64,000 bases of DNA. Source: Amphibacillus cookii (GTDB lineage: Bacteria; Bacillota; Bacilli; Bacillales; Amphibacillaceae). This document shows, piece after piece, positions 1 through 7,026 of the stretch. The stretch lies in assembly GCF_016908375.1 (NCBI RefSeq), contig NZ_JAFBDS010000008.1, positions 1 through 64,000 on the forward strand, given 5' to 3'. The first letter of the stretch is position 1; each line of letters begins with the position of its first letter. Position numbers and translations under genes: made by a program. The notes below the pieces were generated by a model. It was not told the origin of the DNA, searched no databases, and saw only the letters and a list, made by a program, of their open reading frames with translations.

Positions 1-225
1 ACATCCGGTCTCACAGCGCCCTTGGCTACAAAAGTCCGGTAAGTTATAGAAACTTAGCCCTTAAAAATACTGTTTAATTTGGTGTTGACATACCAAATAG
101 CTTAGATTATTAAATAATAGGCGGATTCTTTATTATTTTAATGATCCAAGAAAACATCCGCACCCCCAATGGTTCACTTTTTAATTGACAAATACACAAC
201 TAAAGCTTACCGTTATTTATATAGG
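1..225. other. Left-edge intergenic region, no gene seen
   Basis: No plausible coding region with a ribosome binding site is visible. An inverted repeat (GCGGAT near 120 and ATCCGC near 160) could form a weak hairpin. The string GGTAAGTTATA near 38-48 recurs near 3340, just past the IS110 transposase, so part of this edge may derive from the same insertion sequence (inference). Confidence 0.3.
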
Positions 226-393
226 CTATTTGATTTGAGAGCAATCTTCACATATAATCTCGCCTTCATTTTGTAAATATGCTTTTATTTCAGTCATTCC
301 TCTACTTTTTGGATAATTCATTTTCACAAAAACTACATCGTTACCTTTAATTTCTTTCTCACATATAGAACACTTTGGTTTTATTTTAAACAT
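226..393 (-). CDS. Small zinc-finger-like protein, 55 aa
   Basis: A 55-residue reading frame. The ATG is preceded by a good ribosome binding site (GGGAGG, about 6 bases upstream). The protein has two CxxC pairs, CSIC at residues 8-11 and CEDC at 48-51, the arrangement expected of a single zinc-ribbon fold; the middle is rich in Lys and Glu. Short proteins of this type are common in Bacillus genomes, where they often carry unreliable automatic names. Function is unknown; binding of a metal is inferred from the cysteines only. It stands alone, downstream of a frameshifted gene on the same strand. Confidence 0.7.
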   Translation of the reverse strand: MFKIKPKCSICEKEIKGNDVVFVKMNYPKSRGMTEIKAYLQNEGEIICEDCSQIK

Positions 394-466
394 TCTTTGC
401 CTCCCCTTTTATAAATACGATTAGTAAAAGTCTGTATTACTAACGCTCTCGCTAATGAAATAAAAA

Positions 467-999
467 TTATTTTACATTACTATGTAACCATGTTAGACCT
501 ACACATAATAATGGGTCTAAGAAGTTTTTTTCAGTATCAATAGTAATAAACGTCTTTGTATCAATAAGATTTTGTCTTACTGATTTTCCAATAGTTAACT
601 CCTCGGCTCCGTCTAATTCATAAAAGTTTATTTCTCTGAATTTAGATAATGGTGAATGTGCTTTATATTTTTTATTATCTATTTCAAAAAGCAGAGTATT
701 GCCTATTTTTACTTTTGAAGCTTTACCAACCTCACTACTATTCCTAAGTATTATAAAACCTGCAACATATATAGAGTTTTTTAACATACTTCTTGCCTTT
801 AGCTTATAGTTAATTTCACTTGATAGACTTGATATATTAATATCTTGAACAGCTCTTTTAGTGATGTGTCGCCCAATTGAATGTAAGAAAGGATTATCAT
901 TAAACCTATGCATTTTACCTATTACTTCATCGTTAGTATTATAAACATCAAATTCCTTAACAGAGCTTAATACATAGGCGGAACAAAATACAACTCCAT
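467..999 (-). pseudogene. Tubby C-terminal-like domain protein, frameshifted near its start
   Basis: The long open frame (148 residues from an internal ATG at 913) continues upstream without any start codon up to an in-frame stop. An ATG at 999, with AAGGTGG eight bases upstream, opens another frame encoding MELYFVPPMY and then a stop at 967-969. Adding one base there would join this N-terminus to LSSVKEFDVYNTNDEVIGKM and the rest. The joined pattern (FDVYNTNDEVIGK, then a beta-rich middle) resembles the small tubby C-terminal-like proteins of bacilli; that family call comes from memory of the pattern. A sequencing error is the alternative to true decay. Confidence 0.55.
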
Positions 1000-1223
1000 C
1001 TCTAAGACCACCTTACACTTTATCTAAATATTAACATAAATAAATGTTGTTTTGTTCAACTCTTTGCTCCGTTAGTTGAATAACGATTATAGTGTAGAAT
1101 TAGATTTTTCTTTAAAACTACACTACCATATTTCTTACATAAAAGTGAGAAAAAATAATAAATTTATTCAGTTCTAAAAATTTTTTTAATAATCAAACAG
1201 GCTGGGACAAAACCCACTAAAAG

Positions 1224-1267
1224 AAAAAAACGGATTCTGAAGAAATCTCCTTCAGATCCGTTTTTTT
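1224..1267 (+). terminator. Hairpin with A-tract and T-tract inside the IS1182 left end
   Basis: Stem arms AACGGATTCTGAAG and CTTCAGATCCGTT flanked by seven A on the left and seven T on the right, so it can act in either direction. It probably shields the element from outside transcription. Confidence 0.7.
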
Positions 1268-1345
1268 GATGTTTTAGACAGGAAAATAGGGAAACCTTCT
1301 GTTAGAATTAAAGTCACCACAACCTAATCCAAAGGAGGTCTCCCT

Positions 1346-1933
1346 ATGTTTAAAGATTATAACATAAATCAGGTTGTTTTACCGCTCGATATGGAGATGA
1401 AATTGCAGGAAAATGATATTGCTTACGCTGTGAATGAGCTCACGGAGTCGATTCCTGAAGAAGCCTTCGCAGGCTTTTTGCGTGCAACAGGCTGCCCACT
1501 GCGTGACCGGTGTACAAAAGCGAAAGAAGGAAATAATCGGAGACTGTATATTAATGAAACATGGGAGAACCAAAAAGCCTATATTCGAGAAAAGCTTTCA
1601 GAAGAGAAAACGGGTGAAATCTACGGCAAGCGAAAGATTGATGTAGAGCCAGTCTTCGGATTCTTGAAGGCTAATTTGGCGTTCACCCGATTCTCCGTAA
1701 GAGGAAACGAAAAGGTGAAAAATGAAATGGGCTTCGCGTTCATGGCAGTGAATTTGAGGAAATACACTGCCTCGGACAACAGCCAATCCCCAAACAATTC
1801 AAAAGGCAAGGACAAAAAAGCATTTGATCACCAAGAATCGGTGATCAAATGCTTTTTCTTTCATTTTAGGCTAGTTATGTCCCAGCCTTGTATATTAAGT
1901 GCGAGAGGTTTGTTACCTCTGGTGCTTTTTTAG
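1346..1933 (+). pseudogene. IS1182-family transposase, central part deleted
   Basis: Residues 1-51 match the N-terminal region of IS1182 transposases (MFKDYN, then LPLDMEMKLQENDIAYAV). They are followed at once by the C-terminal region (GEIYGKRKIDVEPVFGFLK, which holds the last catalytic Glu of the DDE fold in DVEPVFG). The junction lies near TGCP at about residue 50. The missing middle would carry the two catalytic Asp residues, so the protein is inactive. The frame stays open through the right hairpin and inverted repeat, so the tail after about residue 160 is not native. AGGAGG precedes the ATG. Confidence 0.8.
1814..1857 (+). terminator. Terminator hairpin at the IS1182 right end
   Basis: Perfect arms AAGCATTTGATCACC and GGTGATCAAATGCTT around a short loop, with A and T tracts on the two sides, so usable in both directions. 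Confidence 0.8.
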
Positions 1934-2144
1934 TATAGTCATTTATACTAAAACTAACGCTGTGGATTAGTAACCCAGCCTACAGTACTTTTTAGTAACT
2001 GGTTTTTAGAGAATCTAACCACTGCTTCTTGTTTATCTGTTAATCAGTTAGATAACGCCAGACGTTTGATTTCATACAAGGATACAGGACAAGGGGTGCG
2101 TGGCTTGAAAGCACAGCGAACTAAAATAGAAGGGAGAAATAATC
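1890..2144 (+). ncRNA. IS110 5' non-coding region, candidate bridge RNA
   Basis: About 255 bases without an ORF lie directly before the IS110 transposase. IS110-group elements encode a structured bridge RNA in exactly this place. Visible structure includes a terminator-like hairpin (GAGAGGT / ACCTCT arms, then six T) at 1898-1932 and a TAGTATA / TATACTA hairpin at about 1931-1950. The first hairpin's strong T-tract is odd if the RNA starts upstream of it; it may end incoming transcripts. Target-binding and donor-binding loops were not assigned. Confidence 0.45.
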
Positions 2145-3302
2145 ATGATTTATGCAGGGATTGATGTAGGTAAGCACAAACACCAAGTGGCAATTATTGA
2201 TGATGAGGGGGAGGTTTATGAAGATGACTTCGTCATTTCAAATGATCAATTAGGTTTTCAAGAACTTGATAAGATTATTAGTCGCATTAAAACACAAACA
2301 GGCCAAAACTGCAAGATGGCAATGGAGGACACGGGTCATTATAACGTCCCAATCTTACAATTTTTAAGGAGGAAGCATTATCAAGTATATCGTTATAATC
2401 CCATTCTAGTTAAAGAGTTTTCTAAAGTTCATACGTTGAGAAAGACAAAGACAGATAAAACAGATGCTTTAGTTATCGCAAAAATGGTCATGGGTGATGT
2501 CGAAAAAAGCGAACACATTTCAAACAACGCGACCGAAGAACTTAAAGAATTGACGAGGTATAGAAGTAGGCTAGGCAAACATCAAACCCTTCTTAAAGTT
2601 CAGTACACACGTATTTTAGAGAGGAGCTTTCCTGAGTTAGCTACTTATGGTCAAGCTCGCCATTCGGCGTATATGATGCGATTACTAAAAAAGTACCCAA
2701 GCCCTCGAAAAATTGTAATGGCTCATGAAAAAACCCTTGTCAAACTACTGGGAATGAAAAGCATTAAACCCGCCTTACTTAAACAATTGGCAAGGGACAG
2801 TGTAGGGTGCTATTCCTCCATTACAGAGTTTGAATTAACCCAAACCATACAACAGATAGATTTGTATGACACACAAATAAAAGAAGTCGATAAAAAGATT
2901 CAAGAAATGATGGATACACTCGATTCACCAATCGTAACCATTCCCGGAATTTCCTATCGACTCGGTAGTATTATCATAGCAGAGATAGGTGTGATCTTCA
3001 ACTTCAAAAACCCTGGTCAATTACTAGCGTTTGCAGGCATGGAACCCTCCATTTATCAGTCAGGTAACTACCAAGGAAAAGGGAAGATGGTTAAGCGCGG
3101 ATCGTCCCAGCTTCGATGGGCCATGTATCATGCTTCAAGATTGGTTTCGATCTATTCACCCACGTTTAAAACATATTATGAGAAAAAGCTAGCAGAGGGA
3201 AAGCACTATAATGTCGTATTAAGTCATGTAGCAAAGAAATTAATACGAGTCATATTCCACTTAATTCGGACAGGTGAAGCGTATAAAGAGGTTAATGCAT
3301 AA
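2145..3302 (+). CDS. IS110-family transposase (DEDD recombinase)
   Basis: A 385-residue protein of usual family length. The N-terminal RuvC-like DEDD domain begins YAGIDVGKHKHQVAI and has a conserved Glu in AMEDTGHYN (about residue 70) and Asp residues in KTDKTDALVIAKM (about 103-112). A central helical region follows. The C-terminal Tnp domain is recognised by PGISYRLGSIIIAEIG (about 267-282) and the GKMVKRGSSQLRWAMY segment holding the catalytic Ser (about 312-330). AGGGAG precedes the ATG. The gene looks intact. Such enzymes act with a bridge RNA from the upstream non-coding region and leave no ordinary inverted repeats. Confidence 0.93.
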   Translation: MIYAGIDVGKHKHQVAIIDDEGEVYEDDFVISNDQLGFQELDKIISRIKTQTGQNCKMAMEDTGHYNVPILQFLRRKHYQVYRYNPILVKEFSKVHTLRKTKTDKTDALVIAKMVMGDVEKSEHISNNATEELKELTRYRSRLGKHQTLLKVQYTRILERSFPELATYGQARHSAYMMRLLKKYPSPRKIVMAHEKTLVKLLGMKSIKPALLKQLARDSVGCYSSITEFELTQTIQQIDLYDTQIKEVDKKIQEMMDTLDSPIVTIPGISYRLGSIIIAEIGVIFNFKNPGQLLAFAGMEPSIYQSGNYQGKGKMVKRGSSQLRWAMYHASRLVSIYSPTFKTYYEKKLAEGKHYNVVLSHVAKKLIRVIFHLIRTGEAYKEVNA

Positions 3303-3351
3303 TACAATGCAAACAACAAGCAGTTATTTGCAGGAGGGTAAGTTATAAAAA

Positions 3352-3398
3352 TAGCTTGATGATTAATGCTTAAAAAAAACATAACCATCAAGCTTATT
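3352..3398 (+). terminator. Hairpin downstream of the IS110 transposase
   Basis: Arms AGCTTGATG and CATCAAGCT are separated by an A-rich loop. There is no long T-tract, so terminator activity is uncertain; it may be part of the element's right end. Confidence 0.4.
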
Positions 3399-3399
3399 T

Positions 3400-4190
3400 A
3401 TCATGACTAAATATAGCTGAAGAAAATACTATTTTTTTTGAGCTAAAAACATTGACTTTATATAGTTAGTCTCTTGCTCTGCTGCTAGAAGCCTCTGTTG
3501 CCGGCCTCGGCCTAAAAGGCCCACTGAATGGGTTTCCCTTCTGCACCACACTCACTGATTCTTAAAGAATCGCTATTTCTTATTTTTCTCGCCCGTGAAC
3601 GGATCAAATTCTTCAAATAAGGTTAACTGATCACTCATGTAGTCTTCTTTTAGCTAATTCCTTATATATTCTTGGATTTGATTTTTATTTCTTCCCACCG
3701 TATCTACAAAGTAGACCCGACACCAGAATTTGCGATTTCCATATCTGTACTTTAAATTGGCGTGACGATCAAAAATCATCAAACTACTTTTACCCTTTAA
3801 ATAACCCATGAATTGAGACACACTAAGTTTTGGTGGTATACTCACCAACATATGAATGTGATCTTTACATCCATTTGCTTCATGTATTTTAACCCCTTTC
3901 CTTTCACAAAGCTCTCTTACAATTTCTCCAATACTTTTTTTGTATTTTCCATAAATAATTTGCCTTCTATATTTTGGTGCAAAAACGAGATGATACTTAC
4001 ATCTCCATTGTGTATGTGCTAAACTATTCTTGTCCTGTATTGGACATACCTCCTTCTTTGGTGAGATTTGGTGGTCGGGAAACCAACCTTATCTTACCAT
4101 GGAGCGAGGCTTTTTTTGCCCCCACGCTTGAAGGTTTATGGAACCCCCGGCATAGCCAGAGGTTTTCAAAGACCATAAAAAAATAGACGT
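3400..4190 (-). mobile_element. IS200/IS605-type element, decayed
   Basis: It contains a tnpA pseudogene flanked by structured ends. On the 5' side (about 4090-4175) CCTCTGGC and GCCGGGGG form an imperfect hairpin of the kind seen at IS200 left ends. On the 3' side (about 3500-3545) there are hairpins such as CCCATTCAGTGGG and GGGCC/GGCC arms. No tnpB is present. The boundaries are approximate because these elements lack terminal inverted repeats and target duplications. Confidence 0.65.
3573..4034 (-). pseudogene. tnpA: TnpA, IS200/IS605 Y1 transposase, amber-interrupted
   Basis: A continuous frame reads SLAHTQWRCKYHLVFAPKYR at the N-terminus and includes the HUH motif HIH in KDHIHM, and the catalytic Tyr in QEYIRN. 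A TAG at 3654-3656 stops the frame at codon 127. Translation beyond it continues in the same frame for 26 residues (KEDYMSDQLTLFEEFDPFTG...), the normal TnpA tail, to a stop at 3573. No ATG, GTG or TTG lies in frame at the expected start; the ATG behind GGAGG near 4050 is in another frame. Both lesions suggest an inactive copy, though the residues needed for catalysis are kept. Confidence 0.75.
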
Positions 4191-4525
4191 CCAATTATTT
4201 GAACGCCTAAAAAATTTAAAACCTATTCAAGATTGAATTTCTAATTTGTTGTGTTCCCTTACACCAGATTGATTCCTACCGAAACGTCAATATAGTGTTT
4301 TTTTACGTCCATTTTTACCATCTGGTGAAAATTGATAATGCTTGTGAAACACCTTGAAACTAAGGATTTCTACATAATTTTCCGTTGTATCGAAACTATA
4401 GTCTCCACATGTGTTGTGATAGAAAAATGATACTACTACGCGGAATTATTGCACCTATACCCCGGAGGATTTTTGGGGAGTGGAGGGCGTGAATTATACC
4501 CAATACCCAAATAGATTTACAAGTT
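4191..4525. other. Intergenic region with one copy of a 16-bp repeat
   Basis: No gene is seen. GTCTCCACATGTGTTG at 4401-4416 recurs exactly at 6513-6528, so the two copies bracket the padR-acetylesterase pair. The later copy sits just past a serine-recombinase remnant, so these may be old recombination sites (inference). Confidence 0.4.
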
Positions 4526-5086
4526 TTAATTATTGAAATTGCCCATTTTAATAGGCTTTGTTGTTTCACTTTCTTTCCTTATATCTTTTAACAGTCCTTC
4601 AAACCATTGAACATTTACCAAATGATGAGAACGTGAATTTTCAAGCATTTTTCTAAAATAAGTAGGGATAGTCTCATTATGCTCAAGAGATTGTTCTATT
4701 AAAAAAATTTTCTCTTTGGTTTGTTCGATTTGTATTTCTATTAGCTTTCTTAGCTCCTCACTTTTGTATTCGTTGGCAAATAGCATTGCTGCATAAAAAG
4801 ATAAATTTACATACTCTGTCTTAGAGCCATATTTATACATCAATTTTTCAAATTCCTTATCCCCTAGTTCAGTAATGATATAATTATGAGTTTCTCTGAT
4901 ATTGTCAAATTGATCAACTTTTTTAATATATTGTTTTTCTTCTAATTGTTGAAGATTATAATAGAATGACCCTTTAGTGAAATTTACTATATATTTATAG
5001 TGTTTCTCTTTCATTAAGGCCAATAATTCGTATCCGTAAGAACCTGGGTTTTGTTTTAATAAACCTAGAATCAGTAATGGTATCAA
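4526..5086 (-). CDS. PadR-family transcriptional regulator
   Basis: 186 residues. The N-terminal winged helix-turn-helix (residues 1-80) has the PadR pattern: LLILGLLKQNPGSYGYELLAL, then FTKGSFYYNLQQLEEKQYI, then the wing and ITELGDKEF. Residues 90-165 form a helical, charged C-terminal half that is probably the dimer arm. The start is TTG, supported by GGAGA seven bases upstream. The gene lies 63 bases after the acetylesterase on the same strand, so the two are probably cotranscribed and PadR may regulate them; the palindromes in the promoter do not look like usual PadR sites, however. Confidence 0.85.
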   Translation of the reverse strand: MIPLLILGLLKQNPGSYGYELLALMKEKHYKYIVNFTKGSFYYNLQQLEEKQYIKKVDQFDNIRETHNYIITELGDKEFEKLMYKYGSKTEYVNLSFYAAMLFANEYKSEELRKLIEIQIEQTKEKIFLIEQSLEHNETIPTYFRKMLENSRSHHLVNVQWFEGLLKDIRKESETTKPIKMGNFNN

Positions 5087-5149
5087 AAAAATATCTCCTT
5101 TATATTCTTCATCAAAGCTATATCAATTTTTATTTCATAATGATAAGGT

Positions 5150-6007
5150 TTAATCCTTGTTGATTTGCATGACTTGCGCTACAAATTCATCATATGATAT
5201 TTCTCCTAAAGCAAAATCCATACTTTTTATATATATCTTTTCTCCCTTGGTATGTGGCCTGGCATGATTCAAATTTAGCAACTCATCTTCATTAATTAAT
5301 GGTTTCAATACATGCTGCCTATTAGAAAAGGCTTCAAAATATCGTAAACCGAATTTTCTTTGAGAAATTGCGTCAATATGAATACCATCAGGATTAGATG
5401 TTAAACCTACGGCTGTGACAAAATAACAATTATCTTGTTCAAACGCAAATTTTTGTAACTCTTGATTAATGAAATTATATTCCGTACAGTTTTTTCCAAA
5501 GCCTTCTTTGCCTAAAAAATCCCCTAAACCACCAATAATGAGAGGAATGTCTGGAGCATTCAACTCCTTTCTAAGAGCGTCAATAATTAAAAGTAATTTT
5601 TTGTAATAGACTTTGTAGTTACCATTCATACCATCACTTTCTCCCTGATGCCATAGAATTCCTGTTAACTCACTATTCTGCATAGCAAATTTAGCTTCAG
5701 TTATTGCATGTTTAAAAAGTGTTTGATCTACAGCCCATTCATCCAGTGAGCTTCCACCTTCAGCACAAGGAATTAAGCCAATAGTATCTTCTTGATTTTG
5801 GCGACACCATGTATCTGCAAATGAAGCGGCCAGACTTATTCCTGAAACAGGACGGTCATAATTGATGGGCTCAGTCATCATTTGCCATCTACCATTACGC
5901 AGCATTTGTATTCTTTCATTATAAATCGGGGTTACTTCATGAATAAACCCTCTTCCAGCCATATTCGACTGTCCTAACATTAAAAACGATTTAACCACTT
6001 TTTTCAT
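5150..6007 (-). CDS. SASA/CE6-type carbohydrate acetylesterase
   Basis: 285 residues with no signal peptide, so probably cytoplasmic. SGNH/SASA-family blocks are visible: the Ser block MLGQSNMAGRG (residues 11-21), SGISLAASFAD, CAEGGSSLDEW, the Gln/Glu block WHQGESDG (about 120), GGLGDF, and the catalytic Asp-His block PDGIHID (about 210). The family removes acetyl groups from sialic acids or from xylan and other sugars; the substrate here is unknown. Expression seems tightly controlled, since a consensus promoter with a palindrome in its spacer lies upstream. AGAAAGG precedes the ATG. Confidence 0.85.
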   Translation of the reverse strand: MKKVVKSFLMLGQSNMAGRGFIHEVTPIYNERIQMLRNGRWQMMTEPINYDRPVSGISLAASFADTWCRQNQEDTIGLIPCAEGGSSLDEWAVDQTLFKHAITEAKFAMQNSELTGILWHQGESDGMNGNYKVYYKKLLLIIDALRKELNAPDIPLIIGGLGDFLGKEGFGKNCTEYNFINQELQKFAFEQDNCYFVTAVGLTSNPDGIHIDAISQRKFGLRYFEAFSNRQHVLKPLINEDELLNLNHARPHTKGEKIYIKSMDFALGEISYDEFVAQVMQINKD

Positions 6008-6134
6008 CCTTTCTTTCTATTTATATTTATGAAGAAATGTTTCCAGTTCTCAATAAATGTTAAGTATTACTTATTTATTTAATTCATTACTTCAGTGGAT
6101 TTACTAGATATCAATACTACCAAATTTATCATTA

Positions 6135-6189
6135 GTCTAATTAGACCAATCCCACTTAAATATTATAGTCTAATTAGACTGATTGTCAA
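6135..6189 (-). promoter_or_regulatory. Consensus promoter with two palindromic operators
   Basis: On the minus strand TTGACA (6184-6189), a 16-base spacer and TATAAT (6162-6167) form a perfect sigma-A promoter for the acetylesterase. The palindrome AGTCTAATTAGACT (6167-6180) fills the spacer. A second copy, GTCTAATTAGAC (6135-6146), lies just past the likely start site. Their centres are 33 bp apart, about three helical turns, suggesting cooperative binding of a repressor dimer. The extended form TGGTCTAATTAGAC recalls GntR/HutC operators; the repressor is not identified. Confidence 0.8.
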
Positions 6190-6404
6190 CTATATTTTTT
6201 CAAAACCCACATTCCAACGTTCGAGTTAAAATAAAGTTTTGCTACGAATCATCTATTTTGGACGATTATCGGTTCAAAAATGGATGTTTCTGGCCTGTTT
6301 TTCCACCATTTTTTCCGTATTTGGAATAAAGTCTTGCGATAATGGAAGAAAGAACAAATTGAGAAAAGGTAGGCAGGAAAAGGGATTGTACGAAAAAGAC
6401 CCCG

Positions 6405-6492
6405 AATTCGCAAATGTTTATTTTTACGAAATCAGGGCCTGAATAGCAAATGTTTATTCTTATTGTCAGGTGTTTATTTTAGTTAGACAATT
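6405..6492 (-). repeat. Three tandem-spaced repeats, possible transposon end
   Basis: GCAAATGTTTATT occurs at about 6409 and 6438 and the related AGGTGTTTATTTTA at about 6464, spaced 26-29 bp. Read on the minus strand the array starts TGTCTAACTAAAATAAACAC. A terminal TGT followed by iterated transposase-type sites is typical of Tn7-like or Tn552-like ends. No transposase gene is nearby, so this is only a candidate. An ORF at 6239-6442 over this area has no ribosome binding site and was not called. Confidence 0.35.
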
Positions 6493-6546
6493 TCTTCTCT
6501 ATCAACACAACTGTCTCCACATGTGTTGACTATCGGTCACTACATT

Positions 6547-6710
6547 TTAACCAACCATAGATAACGGGTTTATGAATTTATAATGGATTACTACCTCGTT
6601 ATCCTCTTTCACTTCAATCCTCTCAACTAAACGATGCAATAACTCTTCATTCAAGTCCTCAAATACACGGATGCTTTGCTCGTTAACGACACAACGGAAG
6701 CAACAGCTTG
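6547..6710 (-). pseudogene. C-terminal remnant of a large serine recombinase
   Basis: The frame reads EQSIRVFEDLNEELLHRLVE, then RIEVKEDNEVVIHYKF, and ends at a TAA at 6547-6549. This matches the tail found after the recombinase/zinc-ribbon regions in serine recombinases of Firmicutes mobile elements (family call from memory). No catalytic domain is present upstream; a different small gene lies there. The exact 16-bp repeat at 6513-6528 sits just past the stop, where an att site would be expected. Confidence 0.5.
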
Positions 6711-6746
6711 TTAAAGTATTGCCACCCGTTACTTGAAGATGTATTT

Positions 6747-6977
6747 TTATTTTTCAGGCATAGTAAACGTTATAGAACTACCTTTTCCCTCTTCAATCTT
6801 CATATATATTTCATTAAGGATTTCTGTTGCTCTTTCGCTCGATTCGTACTTTCCTAAGGCTTTACTCCATTCGCTGAAGAAACTTCTCCCTACAACACCT
6901 TCAATGTAATTGCCCTTAACTGTAACCTCTTTTACACTCATCAAACTATTCTCATTCTGTGTGATTATCCATAGCAT
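6747..6977 (-). CDS. Hypothetical protein, 76 aa
   Basis: A small protein starting MLWIITQNENSLMSVKEVTV, with ERATEILNEIYMKIEEGKG near the C-terminus. GGGGGTG lies six bases before the ATG. The composition is normal for a soluble protein, with a beta-rich first half and one helix. Similar short proteins occur in Firmicutes mobile regions (recollection, not verified). It stands between a recombinase remnant and rlmCD and may be cargo of the lost element. Confidence 0.6.
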   Translation of the reverse strand: MLWIITQNENSLMSVKEVTVKGNYIEGVVGRSFFSEWSKALGKYESSERATEILNEIYMKIEEGKGSSITFTMPEK

Positions 6978-7026
6978 GAAAACACCCCCGCTCTGTTTGA
7001 AACATATAAACTGATAAACTTAACTC

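Larger units (their letters stand above)
1199..1888 (+). mobile_element. IS1182-type element, internally deleted
   Basis: A 690-bp unit bounded by inverted repeats AGGCTGGGAC (1199-1208) and GTCCCAGCCT (1879-1888). It holds the two ends of an IS1182-family transposase joined by a large internal deletion, flanked inside by two T-tract hairpins. About 1 kb of a normal element is missing, so this copy cannot move by itself but could be moved in trans. The same ends occur on the R2 repeats at 46199 and 54205. Confidence 0.8.

Noticed and set aside
6239-6442. 67-aa plus-strand ORF
   Set aside because: No ribosome binding site; it covers the iterated GTTTATT repeats and is better read as a non-coding transposon-end candidate.
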